From the NCBI GenBank assembly GCA_003023245.1, contig PXTR01000071.1:1-18231 (forward strand): a stretch of DNA of 18,231 nt, in the 5' to 3' direction. Under the pieces are notes generated by a model, which was not told the DNA's origin, searched no databases, and saw only the letters and a program-made list of their open reading frames with translations. The stretch is from Bacteroidetes bacterium QS_8_68_15 (GTDB lineage Bacteria > Bacteroidota > Rhodothermia > Rhodothermales > Salinibacteraceae). Each line of letters opens with the position of its first letter. Position 1 is the stretch's first letter. Of this stretch, positions 1-7,679 are shown piece after piece. The position numbers were made by a program, and so were the translations under genes.

Positions 1-2
1 TC

Positions 3-770
3 GCCCAGATGGAGACGCAGACGACCGTCGAACTGACGGAGGAAAGCCGCACCAGCGACCTCGCCGGCATCTACCTGCTGGACCAGAGCGCCTTTCGCCG
101 GCCCGGCGTGACGCAGCGGGGACGCCTGCGCCTGTCGCAGCGACTGCGCCTCTTCCCGAACGCCCCGCGCTACGGGCTGAACGTCGGCGTCAGCCGCGTG
201 CGCTCGCTCAACGATCTGGCCGCCGGGGTCGAAGAGACGTTCCGCTCGCAGTGGGAGGCGGAGGGGCGCTACCGCCCGGGTCGGCGCTGGAGCGTGTCGC
301 TGCGGGGCCTCGTGGGGCAGAACCGCACCGAGAGCGAAGCCTTCGCGTCGCGCCGCTATGACATCGACCGCGTGCAGCTGGAGCCGAAGGCGACGTTTCG
401 CCCCGGGGAGGGCCTGCGCCTTACCGCCAGCGGCGTCCTTGCGCAGAAGAGCGACGCGGTGGGGACGCGCCGGGCGCGAGTGCTGCGTGCGCCGATGGAG
501 GCGGAGTGGAGCCGCGCGCGCCGCTTGCGCCTCACCGCGCGGGGAGAAGTCAGTCGCGTGACGATCACCGGCGAAGAGCGCGTCACCGGCCGCGCGCGCT
601 ACGAGCTGACCGACGGGCGTGGCGTGGGCACGACCTTCCGCTGGGGCCTGAGCGGGCGCTACGCGATCAACGAGTTTCTCAGCGCCTCCCTCAGCTACGA
701 CGGCCGCTCCGCCGCCCGGAACGCCCCGGTCGTGCACACCGCACGGCTGAACCTGAGCGCGTCATTTTGA
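3..770 (+). CDS. C-terminal part of an outer-membrane beta-barrel-like protein (5' end outside window)
   Basis: The reading frame is open to the left edge, so the first visible Met (base 9) is probably internal. The visible 250 or so residues alternate polar and hydrophobic residues in short strands separated by Arg/Gly-rich turns (for example LRLSQRLRLF, YGLNVGVSRV, FRWGLSGRYAI, LSASLSYDG). They end with HTARLNLSASF, a terminal Phe preceded by alternating hydrophobics, which is the usual outer-membrane barrel insertion signature. There is no recognisable enzymatic motif. The role is inferred as a surface or outer-membrane assembly/structural protein; the exact family is unknown. It is convergent with murF across a 149-bp spacer in which I see no gene. 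Confidence 0.6.
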   Translation, partial: AQMETQTTVELTEESRTSDLAGIYLLDQSAFRRPGVTQRGRLRLSQRLRLFPNAPRYGLNVGVSRVRSLNDLAAGVEETFRSQWEAEGRYRPGRRWSVSLRGLVGQNRTESEAFASRRYDIDRVQLEPKATFRPGEGLRLTASGVLAQKSDAVGTRRARVLRAPMEAEWSRARRLRLTARGEVSRVTITGEERVTGRARYELTDGRGVGTTFRWGLSGRYAINEFLSASLSYDGRSAARNAPVVHTARLNLSASF

Positions 771-919
771 AAGGCTCCGCAGACGGGCGAGGTGATCACG
801 ACAAACCAGGAGCGCGGCGGCGGCGCGGGAAACCGGCGGGACGCGCCGCGTGGAGGCCGCGTTCGCGACATTCGAAGTCCTGCGCCGCGCCGACGGGAGG
901 AATCCATCCGCAGGGGTCG

Positions 920-2272
920 TCAGTCCGAAAGCTCTTTCCAGCTCTGCGACTGGCGCGGGAGCACGTCCGCCGGAGCGACGTCCTCGTGCAACAGCGCCTC
1001 GGAGACGCGCTCCATGCGCGGCCCCTGCGAGCCCTTGACCAGGATTACGTCGCCTCGCTGCGGTTCGTAGGCGGCGGCGCCCGAGCGCAGCGCCTCGGCG
1101 AGGGCGGTGGAGGTCTCGTGCAGTGTGACGCGCTCGCGCTGCTCGGGGGGGAGCGCCGCGGCTCCGCGCGCCGTGAGGTCGCCCACCGCGTGCAGTACGT
1201 CGGTCGCGTCGAGCGCTTCGCTGAGGATCTGGGTGTGCTGCTCGACTTCGGTCTCGCCCAGCTCCAGCATGTCGCCCAGGAAGGCGATGCGGCGCGTGCG
1301 GCCGTGTTCGTCGCGCTGCTCCTCGGCCTGTTCGTCCAGGACGCTGAGCGCGGCACGCACCGCCTCGGGCGAGGCGTTGTAGCTGTCGTCGATGAGGACA
1401 CTCCCGCCGCGCCCGCGCAGGCGGCGCAGGCGGCCCTTTTCCGGCTCCATCTGTTCGAGGCCGTCGTTGATCTGCTCGTCGGAGAGGCCGAAGGCAAGCC
1501 CCGCGCTCATGGCGGCCAGCGCCGTGTACTGCGCCGGCGCGCCGAGGCTCGGTAAGGTCGCCGTGAGGCGCTCGGGGCCCACGTCGCAGCCCTCGCCCAG
1601 GCCGTAGGTAATCGTCGCACCGTCGTTCACTTCGTCCATCGCCATCACGCGCTCGTCGTCGCCGTTGAGGCAGGCCGTGCCCTCGGCGGTAAGCGCGCGC
1701 ACCAGCTCGGACTTCTCGCGCTGCACGCCCGCGATGCTGCCAAGCGTCTCGACGTGAACGGCCCGCACGTTCGTGATCACCGCCACGTCGGGCGGGAAAT
1801 AACCGCACAGCTCCTTCAGGTCGCCCGGCAGGCGCACGCCCATTTCCAGGATCAGCTTGGTGTCGGGCGTGATCTCGCTGTTGAGGATCAAAAGGGAAAG
1901 GCCCAGCGGCGTGTTTTTGTTGCCCGCCGAGGCGATGACGTGGTCGAAGCCTTCCCTCAAGACCGCGCGCAGGGCGACTTTCGTGGTCGTCTTGCCCATC
2001 GAGCCGGTGATGGCCGTAATGTCGGGCCCAAGGCGGTCGATTTTCTCGGTCGCCTGCTCGGTGAGGTAGCCGATCGAGTCGTCCACGCGCGTGACCTCGA
2101 CGCCGGAGGGCACGTCGATGCCGCGTGCGCCGAGGTCCTGCTCGGTGACGACGCCCGCGGCGCCCTTCTCGATGGCCTCGGGAATGAAGTCGTGCCCGTC
2201 GTAGTGCTCGCCTTCGATGGCGACGTAGATCTCGCCGGATTCGATGGAGCGGGTATCCTTTGAATACGTCAT
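920..2272 (-). CDS. murF: UDP-N-acetylmuramoyl-tripeptide--D-alanyl-D-alanine ligase (MurF-type Mur ligase)
   Basis: This cytoplasmic enzyme adds D-Ala-D-Ala to the UDP-MurNAc-tripeptide using ATP. The 450-residue product has the N-terminal substrate domain (DTRSIESGEIYVAI, then DGHDFIPEAI), the ATP loop TGSMGKTTTK at about residues 89-98, GNKNTPLG, LEMGV, VITNVRAVHVETLGS at about 166-179, and the C-terminal Mur ligase signature DDSYNASPEAVRAAL at about 295-309, followed by FLGDMLELGE and LVKGSQG. The start ATGACG at 2272 is chosen because conservation begins there and upstream residues come only from a heptamer repeat. It follows ddl on the same strand, as in known ddl-murF operons. Oddities: the first 20 or so residues usual in MurF are missing. 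The stretch between CDVGPERLTA and TLPSLGAPAQYTALAA (about 229-254) is some 15-18 residues shorter than in relatives I recall, possibly a small in-frame loss. Confidence 0.88.
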   Translation of the reverse strand: MTYSKDTRSIESGEIYVAIEGEHYDGHDFIPEAIEKGAAGVVTEQDLGARGIDVPSGVEVTRVDDSIGYLTEQATEKIDRLGPDITAITGSMGKTTTKVALRAVLREGFDHVIASAGNKNTPLGLSLLILNSEITPDTKLILEMGVRLPGDLKELCGYFPPDVAVITNVRAVHVETLGSIAGVQREKSELVRALTAEGTACLNGDDERVMAMDEVNDGATITYGLGEGCDVGPERLTATLPSLGAPAQYTALAAMSAGLAFGLSDEQINDGLEQMEPEKGRLRRLRGRGGSVLIDDSYNASPEAVRAALSVLDEQAEEQRDEHGRTRRIAFLGDMLELGETEVEQHTQILSEALDATDVLHAVGDLTARGAAALPPEQRERVTLHETSTALAEALRSGAAAYEPQRGDVILVKGSQGPRMERVSEALLHEDVAPADVLPRQSQSWKELSD

Positions 2273-2328
2273 TCGTGGTTCGTTGGTCGTGGTTCGTTGG
2301 TCGTTATTTGTGGGTCGTTGTTCGTTTT
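2273..2328. repeat. Heptanucleotide-phased array abutting the murF start codon
   Basis: Eight consecutive 7-nt units on the plus strand, variants of TCGTTGG and TCGTGGT, decaying to TCGTTTT at the distal end. The first unit begins at the base immediately upstream of the murF ATG (2272, minus strand), leaving no room for a conventional ribosome binding site. The units are of the same family as the arrays at 11561 and 12451. Confidence 0.85.
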
Positions 2329-2383
2329 TCGGAGCGCTGATGCGTTGCTGTAAGACCAGCGCTTCCTGAATGAAGAAAGACCG

Positions 2384-2411
2384 CCGTCCGCCCTCTTCGG
2401 TCCGCCGTCCG
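2384..2411. repeat. Heptanucleotide-phased stretch (CCGTCCG family) between ddl and murF
   Basis: Four 7-nt units in register: CCGTCCG, a CCCTCTT variant, CGGTCCG and CCGTCCG again. The same units occur in the array at 10815-10849. It lies just beyond the ddl stop codon, in the ddl-murF spacer. Confidence 0.7.
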
Positions 2412-2429
2412 GCGAGCAACGCGAGCCGC

Positions 2430-3516
2430 TCACAGCGTCATTTTGATGCGGGCGTCGCGCTGGTGGCGAGCGAGGGCCAGGCGGATCAGCTCGTCGAGCA
2501 GCTCGCTCGCGCCCAGGCCGGCGTCCTCCCACATGACGGGCGAAGAAATCGACGCGGGCCATGCCTTCGCAGCCGAGGAGGCGGTATACTTCGACGGCGA
2601 GGGTGCGGATGCGCCCGGCCACATCCTCCGGCAGATCGGCGGGGACTTCCATGTGGGCGGCGTCGGCTTCTTCATCGTACTTGGCTTCGTAGGTGTAGAA
2701 CGTGTCTTCCGAGACGATCTCGCCGGGGCCGGCGGCGCGCGGCTCCTCCAGGTTGCCGATCACGGCGCACTCGATTTCGCGCGCGTCCATGGCGGTCTCG
2801 ACGAGGACCTTGTTGTCGTAGTCGAAGGCGTGTTCGACGGCGGGTTCGTAGCCGTCTTTTTCCTCGACTTTCGAGGCGCCGACCGAGGAGCCGGCGTTGG
2901 CGGGTTTTACGAAAAAGGGCGTGCCGAGCGCGCCGTTGATCTCCGAAAAGGGAATCGTTTCGCCGCCGTAGCGCAGCACGCGAAACGGCACGATCGGCAG
3001 CCCCGCGTCGCGCATCAGGCGTTTGGTGACTTCCTTGTCCATGCAGGCCGCCGAGCCGAGCACGCCGACGCCTACGTAGGGCAGGCCCACGGTGTCGAGC
3101 AGGCCCTGCACGCGCCCGTCTTCGCCGTTGGGGCCGTGCAGCATGGGCAGCGCTACGTCAAGCGCGAGCGATTCGAGCGCGGCTGCTGCGCTGCTCTCTG
3201 AGCCGTCGTCGGGGGCGTCGCGCCGGAGCACTTCCTCACCCTCCTCGGCAGGGGCAAAGAGCGCGCTTTTTGCGTCGGCGTCGGCGGCAGACGGGTCGTC
3301 GGCGAAGGCGTCGGGATCGCGCAGGGCAGCGGTGCCGGGGTCTTCGACGTGCCAGCGCCCGTCGCGGTCGATGCGCAGCGGCGTGACGCGGTAGTGCTCC
3401 TCCGACAGCGCCTCGAATACGTTGTGCGCCGAGTCGATGGAGACTTCGTGCTCGGGGGAGCGTCCACCGTAGATGAGGCCGACGTGGAGCGGGTCGTCAG
3501 TGGAGGGGGTGGGCAT
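2430..3516 (-). pseudogene. ddl: D-alanine--D-alanine ligase gene with an internal frame-changing deletion
   Basis: Ddl makes the D-Ala-D-Ala dipeptide that MurF consumes. From Met at 3516 the frame reads HVGLIYGGRSPEHEVS (residues 11-26), LPMLHGPNGEDG (123-134), the ATP-grasp KPANAGSSVGASK (204-216), EDTFYTYEAKYDEE (270-283) and EGMARVDFFAR (317-327). At about 2535-2540 conservation jumps frame: the next recognisable residues, VMWEDAGLGASELLDELI to the stop at 2430, are in another frame. The expected segment between them, about 23-28 residues with the NExNT-PGFT motif that supplies Mg2+ ligands, is absent. The deletion must be 2 mod 3 in length. Without the frame change the ORF runs on through the repeat array to a TGA overlapping the murF ATG. 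The alternative upstream Met at 3657 adds unconserved sequence. As written the product should be inactive; an assembly deletion is an equally good explanation. Confidence 0.8.
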
Positions 3517-3691
3517 GGGGAACAGGGCGTTGCGTAGAGACGCGTTTTTACAACCGGCGGAGGCCGGGCAGCGGAAGGGGCAGTGCGGGCACAAGTAATC
3601 GTTTTCGCCGACCGTAGTCAACCGCAGCGGCGGTGCGGGCGCGTGCTTCCGAAGCAATTGTCAACTCTTCTACATCTGGATCTTTGGTCTG

Positions 3692-3726
3692 GGGGGTCGG
3701 TTATTGGTTTTTGGTTGTTGGGTTCG
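3692..3726. repeat. Heptanucleotide-phased stretch in the ddl/ndh divergent spacer
   Basis: Four clear 7-nt units of GGTTNTT type (GGTTATT, GGTTTTT, GGTTGTT, then GGGTTCG) with a degenerate unit before them. It sits in the 275-bp spacer between the divergent ddl and ndh genes. Confidence 0.55.
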
Positions 3727-3755
3727 CAGGCTGACACGTGCTTGCGAGGACCGAT

Positions 3756-3783
3756 CCGTCTGTTCTCCGCCCTCTGCCGTCTA
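3756..3783. repeat. Heptanucleotide-phased stretch upstream of ndh
   Basis: Four 7-nt units: CCGTCTG, TTCTCCG, CCCTCTG and CCGTCTA. They resemble the CCGTCCG/CCCTCTT units at 2384. The stretch ends 8 nt before the proposed ndh ATG at 3792. Confidence 0.55.
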
Positions 3784-3791
3784 ACTTGCCT

Positions 3792-5118
3792 ATGCTCGAC
3801 CGTCTTCAGCGTATCGTTCGAGGCGGCGCCGCGGCTGCGGGAAGCGGCGCCGCTGCACGCGGCGCGCGAGCTGGCCGGCGCGGAGCAGACGGTGCGCGTT
3901 ACGCTGATCGACCGCAACAACTACCACAAGTTTCAGCCGCTGCTCTACCAGGTGGCCACCGCCGGCCTCGACCCCAACGGCATCGCCCACAGCGTGCGCG
4001 ACGTCTTTCACTATGCCGCGAACGTGGACTTCAAGCTCGGCACCGTCACGGACATCGACGCGGACCGGCGGCGGGTGACCACGCGCGAGGGGCTGGAGAC
4101 GCCGTACGATTACCTGATTCTGGCGGCCGGGGCCGTCGCGAGCTACTTCGGCGTAGAGGGCGCGCGCGAGCACAGCTTTCCGCTGAAAAACCTCTCCGAC
4201 GCGGTGCAGCTGCGCAACCACATTCTGCGCCAGTTCGAGCGCGCCGACCAGCGTGTGCACCTCAGCGGCGACGATCAGGCGCAGGACGGTCTCCTCCGTT
4301 TCGTGGTGGTGGGGGGTGGACCGACAGGCGTGGAAACGGCCGGTGCGCTCACCGAGCTGTTCCGCGTCATGCAGCGCGACTACAAGCGCTTCGACACGAC
4401 CGCCGCCGAGGTGATGCTCGTCGAAATGGGCGACCGGCTCCTGCCGGCCTACGACCCTGAGCAGAGCGCGTACACGCGGCGCGTGCTCTCCCGGCGCGGC
4501 GTGCAGGTGATGACCGGCGCGGCTGTGGAGCGCGTGGAGCCGGGCGCGGTGCACTTCGAGAGCGGGCGCCGCCTCGCCACCGAGACGCTCATCTGGGGCG
4601 CGGGCGTGACGGCCAGCCCGGTCGCCGGCCTCGTCGAGGGGGCCGAGCAGGCCGACGGCGGGCGTCTCGCGGTGGGTCCGGACCTGCGCGTGAACGGACG
4701 CGAGCGCATCTTCGCCGCCGGCGACATCGGCGCGGGGGAAGACGACGAGGGCCGGCTCTACGCCCAGCTCGCGCCCGTGGCCATTCAGCAGGGCAAGCAC
4801 GCGGCGCGGCAGGCGCTGCGGCTGGCGCAAGGGCGGCCCGCCGAGCCGTTCGCCTACCGCAACCTCGGCAAGATGGCGACCATCGGACGCAACGCGGCGA
4901 TCGCCGAGCTGCCCGGCGGCGTGCGGCTGGAGGGCTTCGTGGCGTGGGTAGCGTGGGTCTTCATCCACATCGCCAAGCTCGTCGGCACGCGCAACCGTGC
5001 GAGCGTCTTCGTGGAGTGGATCTACAACTACTTCACCTACGACCGCTCCGCGCGCCTCATTTTGCCGGACGTCCAGCAAGAGCGCGAGGAGGAATCCGCG
5101 CCCGCTGCTGAAGCGTGA
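3792..5118 (+). pseudogene. ndh: Type II NADH dehydrogenase (NDH-2) with a disrupted N-terminal FAD-binding motif
   Basis: NDH-2 is a membrane-associated flavoenzyme passing electrons from NADH to quinone without proton pumping. Strong family features start at LHAARELAG (3853 onward): VTLIDRNNYHKFQPLLYQVATAGLD, YDYLILAAGA, the NADH-binding loop FVVVGGGPTGVETAGAL, FAAGDIG, AQLAPVAIQQGKH, and the C-terminal amphipathic membrane anchor AWVAWVFIHIAKLVGTRNR. The usual N-terminal VVIVGGGFGGL loop is absent. The frame of LHAAREL has no ATG before 3583, while a plausible start, ATGCTCGAC at 3792 (MLDRLQRIV), is in a different frame. The sequence between 3819 and 3852 is GC-rich with no GxGxxG in either frame. 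I infer a lost FAD loop with a frame change (deletion of 2 mod 3) near 3845-3853. Translation from 3583 in one frame (511 codons) is possible but gives an unconserved, unlikely N-terminus. Confidence 0.7.
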
Positions 5119-5165
5119 GGCCGACCCCCCGAATCTCAGCCCCGATTTCCGAATCGTTCGACCGA

Positions 5166-5774
5166 ATGCGCGCCCGTTTTCTGTCGATGGTTTTTGGAAA
5201 ACCGACGCCGTGCGTCGTGTTCGCGTGCGCTGCGCTGCTGGTCGGGGCGACGGCGGGATGCGGCGGAGGCGAGGGCGAGTCGGCCGGTGAAGAAACGCTC
5301 GCCGCGCCGCCGGAGCCCGGGTCGTTCCAGGCCGAGGTGCGCGGCGCGCTGACCGACACGCTGCACGGGGCGGCCACCGCGCGCTTCGACAGCACGGGCC
5401 GCCTGGTAGGACTGGAACTGAATGACGCCGCCGACACGACGCGAGCGGGGCTGTCGTTCGAGTTGGCCGCGCGCCCCGGGCGCCAGAAGCAGCAAGAGAA
5501 GGCAGGGCGCACCTATGTCGTCGCCCAGCGCGAGGGCGGGCGCGAAGACACCAGCTTCACGCTCATGAACGCCTACCTGCGCCTGCGCGGCAACCCGTTC
5601 GCCGCGCACGCCGGCTCGCTGCGGGTGCGCCGCGACTCGACGGGGGCGTACGGGCGCTTCGGGCTGCGTCTGCGCGGCGACGTGGAGGCGGCGTCCGACG
5701 AGCAGGCCACCGTCGTCGTGCGCGGGCGCTTCCGCGAGGCTTCTTCTTCCACGCTCCCGGCCGAGGGGCCGTGA
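5166..5774 (+). CDS. Probable lipoprotein, function unknown
   Basis: From the Met at 5166 (202 residues) the protein has a basic start (MRARF), a hydrophobic core CVVFACAALLVGATAG and then Cys followed by GGGEGES. This looks like a lipoprotein signal peptide with a non-ideal lipobox (TAGC). The remainder is soluble, rich in Arg/Gly/Ala with many Asp-Thr/Ser pairs and short beta-type stretches (ATARFDSTGRLVGLEL, LRVRRDSTGAYGRFGLRLRG), suggesting an extracytoplasmic beta-sandwich. I recognise no family. It starts 47 bp after ndh on the same strand and could be co-transcribed. An upstream in-frame ATG at 5115 overlaps the ndh stop region but adds a non-signal-like N-terminus. The next Met (at 5187) is another possible start. 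Confidence 0.6.
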   Translation: MRARFLSMVFGKPTPCVVFACAALLVGATAGCGGGEGESAGEETLAAPPEPGSFQAEVRGALTDTLHGAATARFDSTGRLVGLELNDAADTTRAGLSFELAARPGRQKQQEKAGRTYVVAQREGGREDTSFTLMNAYLRLRGNPFAAHAGSLRVRRDSTGAYGRFGLRLRGDVEAASDEQATVVVRGRFREASSSTLPAEGP

Positions 5775-5983
5775 GTCGGGCGTTCTCTGGTGGGGGTTTC
5801 AATCGGTGCGTTGGTCGAAAACTGATTGCCCCCAAACGAAACGCGGGGCTTGCTGAAAACGGTAGATCGTGTTTCTCTTTCCATCTATCCTCGCCACCGC
5901 CCGGGTATGGGAATGGGTATTGCAGCCGGTATGACGACCCCTTGCCCCGGAGACGGAGGTGTTGCAGGTCCCGTTCCGGCGCC

Positions 5984-6718
5984 TCAGTAGGAGACGCGCT
6001 CCAGCACGAGCCCTTCCGGTGGAGCCGAGGGGCCGGCGGCGCGCCGGTCGCGGGCCGCCAGAATGCGCGGCAGGTCGTCGGCCGGGCGTTTGCCGTCGCC
6101 GATTTCCAGCAGCGTGCCGACGAAGCGATTGGCGACGATCTCGAAGCGTCGGCGCCCCGGAGCCTCCCCCGGGACCGTCCCCCAGGCGGCGCGCGTCACG
6201 CAGCAGACGCGGTTCTCGGTGTCCGACTGGGTCAGGCAGAAGGAGCCGAAGTGGCGCGTGCCCAGCAGCGCGCCGGCTGCGCGGTTCATCCGGTCGAAGT
6301 CCGGCGGCGTCGAGCGGCGGTGGTAGCAGCAGGTGCGGCGCGCGAGGGCCGTCGGCTCGGTGGCGAGATGGTAGTGGTAGCGGCGCCGGCGCGCGTCGTA
6401 GCGGGCGTGAAAGTCGTCGTCGGCGCGTTCGACGCGACGGACGGCCACCGCGCCCGGCGTGAGGCCGTTGAGCGACTGGCGCAGGCGAGCGGGCGCGGGC
6501 ACCTCGGCGGCGGCGAAGGCTCCGAGGCGCACGTGCGCCACCTGGCCGCGCGCGTGGACGCCGGCGTCGGTGCGGCCCGAACCGGTCAGGCGCACCCCCT
6601 CCGGTAGCACCACCGCCAGCGCCTCTTCGAGCGCGCCCTGCACCGTCGTCACGTCCGGCTGAATCTGCCACCCGTGGAAGTGCGTTCCGTCGTACTCGAT
6701 CAGCAACCGATACGTCAC
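5984..6718 (-). CDS. truA: tRNA pseudouridine(38-40) synthase TruA with a short internal deletion
   Basis: TruA isomerises uridines 38-40 in the anticodon arm of tRNAs. The 244 residues show [16 protein letters not shown] at the N-terminus, the catalytic loop [17 protein letters not shown] with Asp at about 51, [35 protein letters not shown] and the C-terminal [17 protein letters not shown]. The GTG at 6718 is preferred over an ATG at 6787 because the 23 extra residues would come from heptamer repeats and overlap aroK. Oddity: after ANRF (residues 196-199, base about 6122) the sequence goes straight to [11 protein letters not shown]. Family members carry about eight more residues (pattern LRxMVRxI) between these blocks, so about 24 bp appears missing, in frame. 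The helix is highly conserved, so activity is doubtful. Divergent from aroK with a 49-bp spacer. Confidence 0.88.
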   Translation of the reverse strand: MTYRLLIEYDGTHFHGWQIQPDVTTVQGALEEALAVVLPEGVRLTGSGRTDAGVHARGQVAHVRLGAFAAAEVPAPARLRQSLNGLTPGAVAVRRVERADDDFHARYDARRRRYHYHLATEPTALARRTCCYHRRSTPPDFDRMNRAAGALLGTRHFGSFCLTQSDTENRVCCVTRAAWGTVPGEAPGRRRFEIVANRFVGTLLEIGDGKRPADDLPRILAARDRRAAGPSAPPEGLVLERVSY

Positions 6719-6721
6719 GCG

Positions 6722-6749
6722 ATGGGCGGATTTCGATGGGCGAATTTCG
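6722..6749. repeat. Heptanucleotide-phased array between truA and aroK
   Basis: Four 7-nt units, on the minus strand CGAAATT, CGCCCAT, CGAAATC and CGCCCAT. The array ends 3 nt before the truA GTG (6718). Its alternating CGAAATY/CGCCCAT pattern closely matches the CGGAATT/CGCCTCT pattern in front of the histidine kinase at 7645-7679. Confidence 0.75.
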
Positions 6750-6767
6750 ATGCGACGGCTTCGCGTA

Positions 6768-7358
6768 ATGGACTCCCCAACCCCCAACCCCGAACCCCGA
6801 AACGCCCCAATCTACTTGACCGGCTTCATGGGCAGCGGCAAGAGCACCGTCGGACCGCTGGCGGCGGTGCGGCTGGGGTGGCGCTTTCTGGATCTCGATG
6901 AGCTGATCGCCGAGCGGGCGGGGCGGCCCATCCCGGCGATTTTCGCAGCGGAGGGCGAAGCCGGCTTTCGCCGTCGCGAGGCAGAGGCCCTGCGCGCGGT
7001 GAGCCGCGAAGAGCGCGACGCGGTCGTCGCCACGGGCGGGGGCACGCTCGTGCAGCCGGAGAACCTGAAGCGCGCCCGGGCGAGCGGGACGGTCGTGTAC
7101 CTGCGCGCTCCGGCGGCGGTCCTGGCCGAACGCCTGGCAGACGCCGCCGCCGAGCGGCCGCTGCTGCAATCCGAAGAGGACGGGACGCCGCTGGCGGGCG
7201 CGGCGCTCACGCGGCGCATCGAGACGCTGCTGGCCGAGCGCCGCCCGTGCTACGAGCGCGCGCACCGGACCGTCGATACGGCCGAGGCCTCGCCCGAGGC
7301 GACGGCTGAAGCGGTGGCGGCTGTGGGAGGAAAGTGGAGGGGGGACAGTCGAAAGTAG
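6768..7358 (+). CDS. aroK: Shikimate kinase
   Basis: This cytoplasmic enzyme phosphorylates shikimate to shikimate-3-phosphate with ATP in the chorismate pathway. The 196-residue product has the Walker A loop GFMGSGKST (19-27), shikimate-binding DLD (42-44) and FRRRE (67-71), the glycine-rich ATGGGTL (88-94), the LID motif RPLL (130-133) and RRPCYER (158-164). Length is slightly above the usual 170-180 residues because of an N-terminal leader ([12 protein letters not shown]) before the first beta strand. That leader is encoded by CCCCAAC/CCCGAAC heptamer repeats. ATG at 6768 is the nearest start upstream of the conserved IYLTGF; an in-frame ATG at 6750 lies in the upstream repeat. No aroB is adjacent in this window. 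Confidence 0.93.
   Translation: MDSPTPNPEPRNAPIYLTGFMGSGKSTVGPLAAVRLGWRFLDLDELIAERAGRPIPAIFAAEGEAGFRRREAEALRAVSREERDAVVATGGGTLVQPENLKRARASGTVVYLRAPAAVLAERLADAAAERPLLQSEEDGTPLAGAALTRRIETLLAERRPCYERAHRTVDTAEASPEATAEAVAAVGGKWRGDSRK
6775..6809. repeat. Heptanucleotide array inside the 5' end of aroK
   Basis: Five 7-nt units in register: CCCCAAC twice, CCCGAAC, CCCGAAA and a decayed CGCCCCA. They begin 7 nt after the A of the aroK ATG and encode the Pro/Asn-rich leader. Because 7 is not a multiple of 3, gain or loss of one unit would shift the aroK frame. Confidence 0.75.
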
Positions 7359-7623
7359 TGCTGTGTCAATCGTCAATGTTTGGGTATCGGTTTCCGCTTG
7401 CCTGCGGTGCGCTGGCCAAACCGAAAAAAGACGATGGACGATGGTCGGTCGACCGACGATGAGGCGTGGAGTCGTCCGTTGTCCGTCGCCTGTCGTCGAA
7501 GCTTCGTGGCAAGACATCAGAGGGCAAAGAATTACGCTTGACAGCGCAGTAGGAAGGGAGAACGTTTTTCAGGCCGCAGGCGCGTGGCTGTGTGACAGCG
7601 CCCCCCACCGGACGCGAACCGAT
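7359..7623. other. aroK-to-kinase spacer, no gene; contains heptad-phased stretch 7431-7499 and a 14-bp palindrome
   Basis: I see no coding sequence in this spacer. Bases 7431-7499 hold 7-nt-periodic sequence: ACGATGG twice, then a pair that forms the perfect palindrome GTCGGTCGACCGAC at 7444-7457. Further on are TCGTCCG, TTGTCCG, TCGCCTG and TCGTCGA in register at 7472-7499. A TTGACA hexamer at 7538-7543 has no convincing partner box downstream. The remainder looks like ordinary unique sequence. Confidence 0.5.
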
Positions 7624-7679
7624 CGCTCTTCGAACATCGTCGTTCGGAATTCGCCTCTCGACATTCGCCCCTCGCACAG
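7624..7679. repeat. Heptanucleotide-phased array ending exactly at the kinase start codon
   Basis: Eight consecutive 7-nt units, each beginning with CG and most ending in T (for example CGAACAT, CGGAATT, CGACATT and CGCCCCT). The last unit, CGCACAG, is followed directly by the ATG at 7680. Sequence between units is degenerate but the CG phase is strict over 56 bp. Confidence 0.75.

Noticed and set aside
771..919. Weak 7-nt phasing near 857-885 in the barrel-protein/murF spacer
   Set aside because: Only two or three loosely similar units; not distinguishable from chance by eye.
762..1808. 348-codon minus-strand frame overlapping murF
   Set aside because: It is an out-of-phase reading of murF, rich in Arg/Gly/Ala and without motifs.
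3583..3852. N-terminal extension of ndh starting at the ATG at 3583
   Set aside because: It passes through two heptad-phased stretches, has no conservation and places about 90 unrelated residues before the first family residues.
5799..7517. 572-codon minus-strand open frame spanning truA and aroK
   Set aside because: It is composed of out-of-frame readings of truA and the complement of aroK, and carries no motif of its own.
7538..7543. TTGACA as a -35 promoter box for the kinase
   Set aside because: There is no matching -10 or Bacteroidota -7 box at the right distance, and the hexamer alone is weak evidence.
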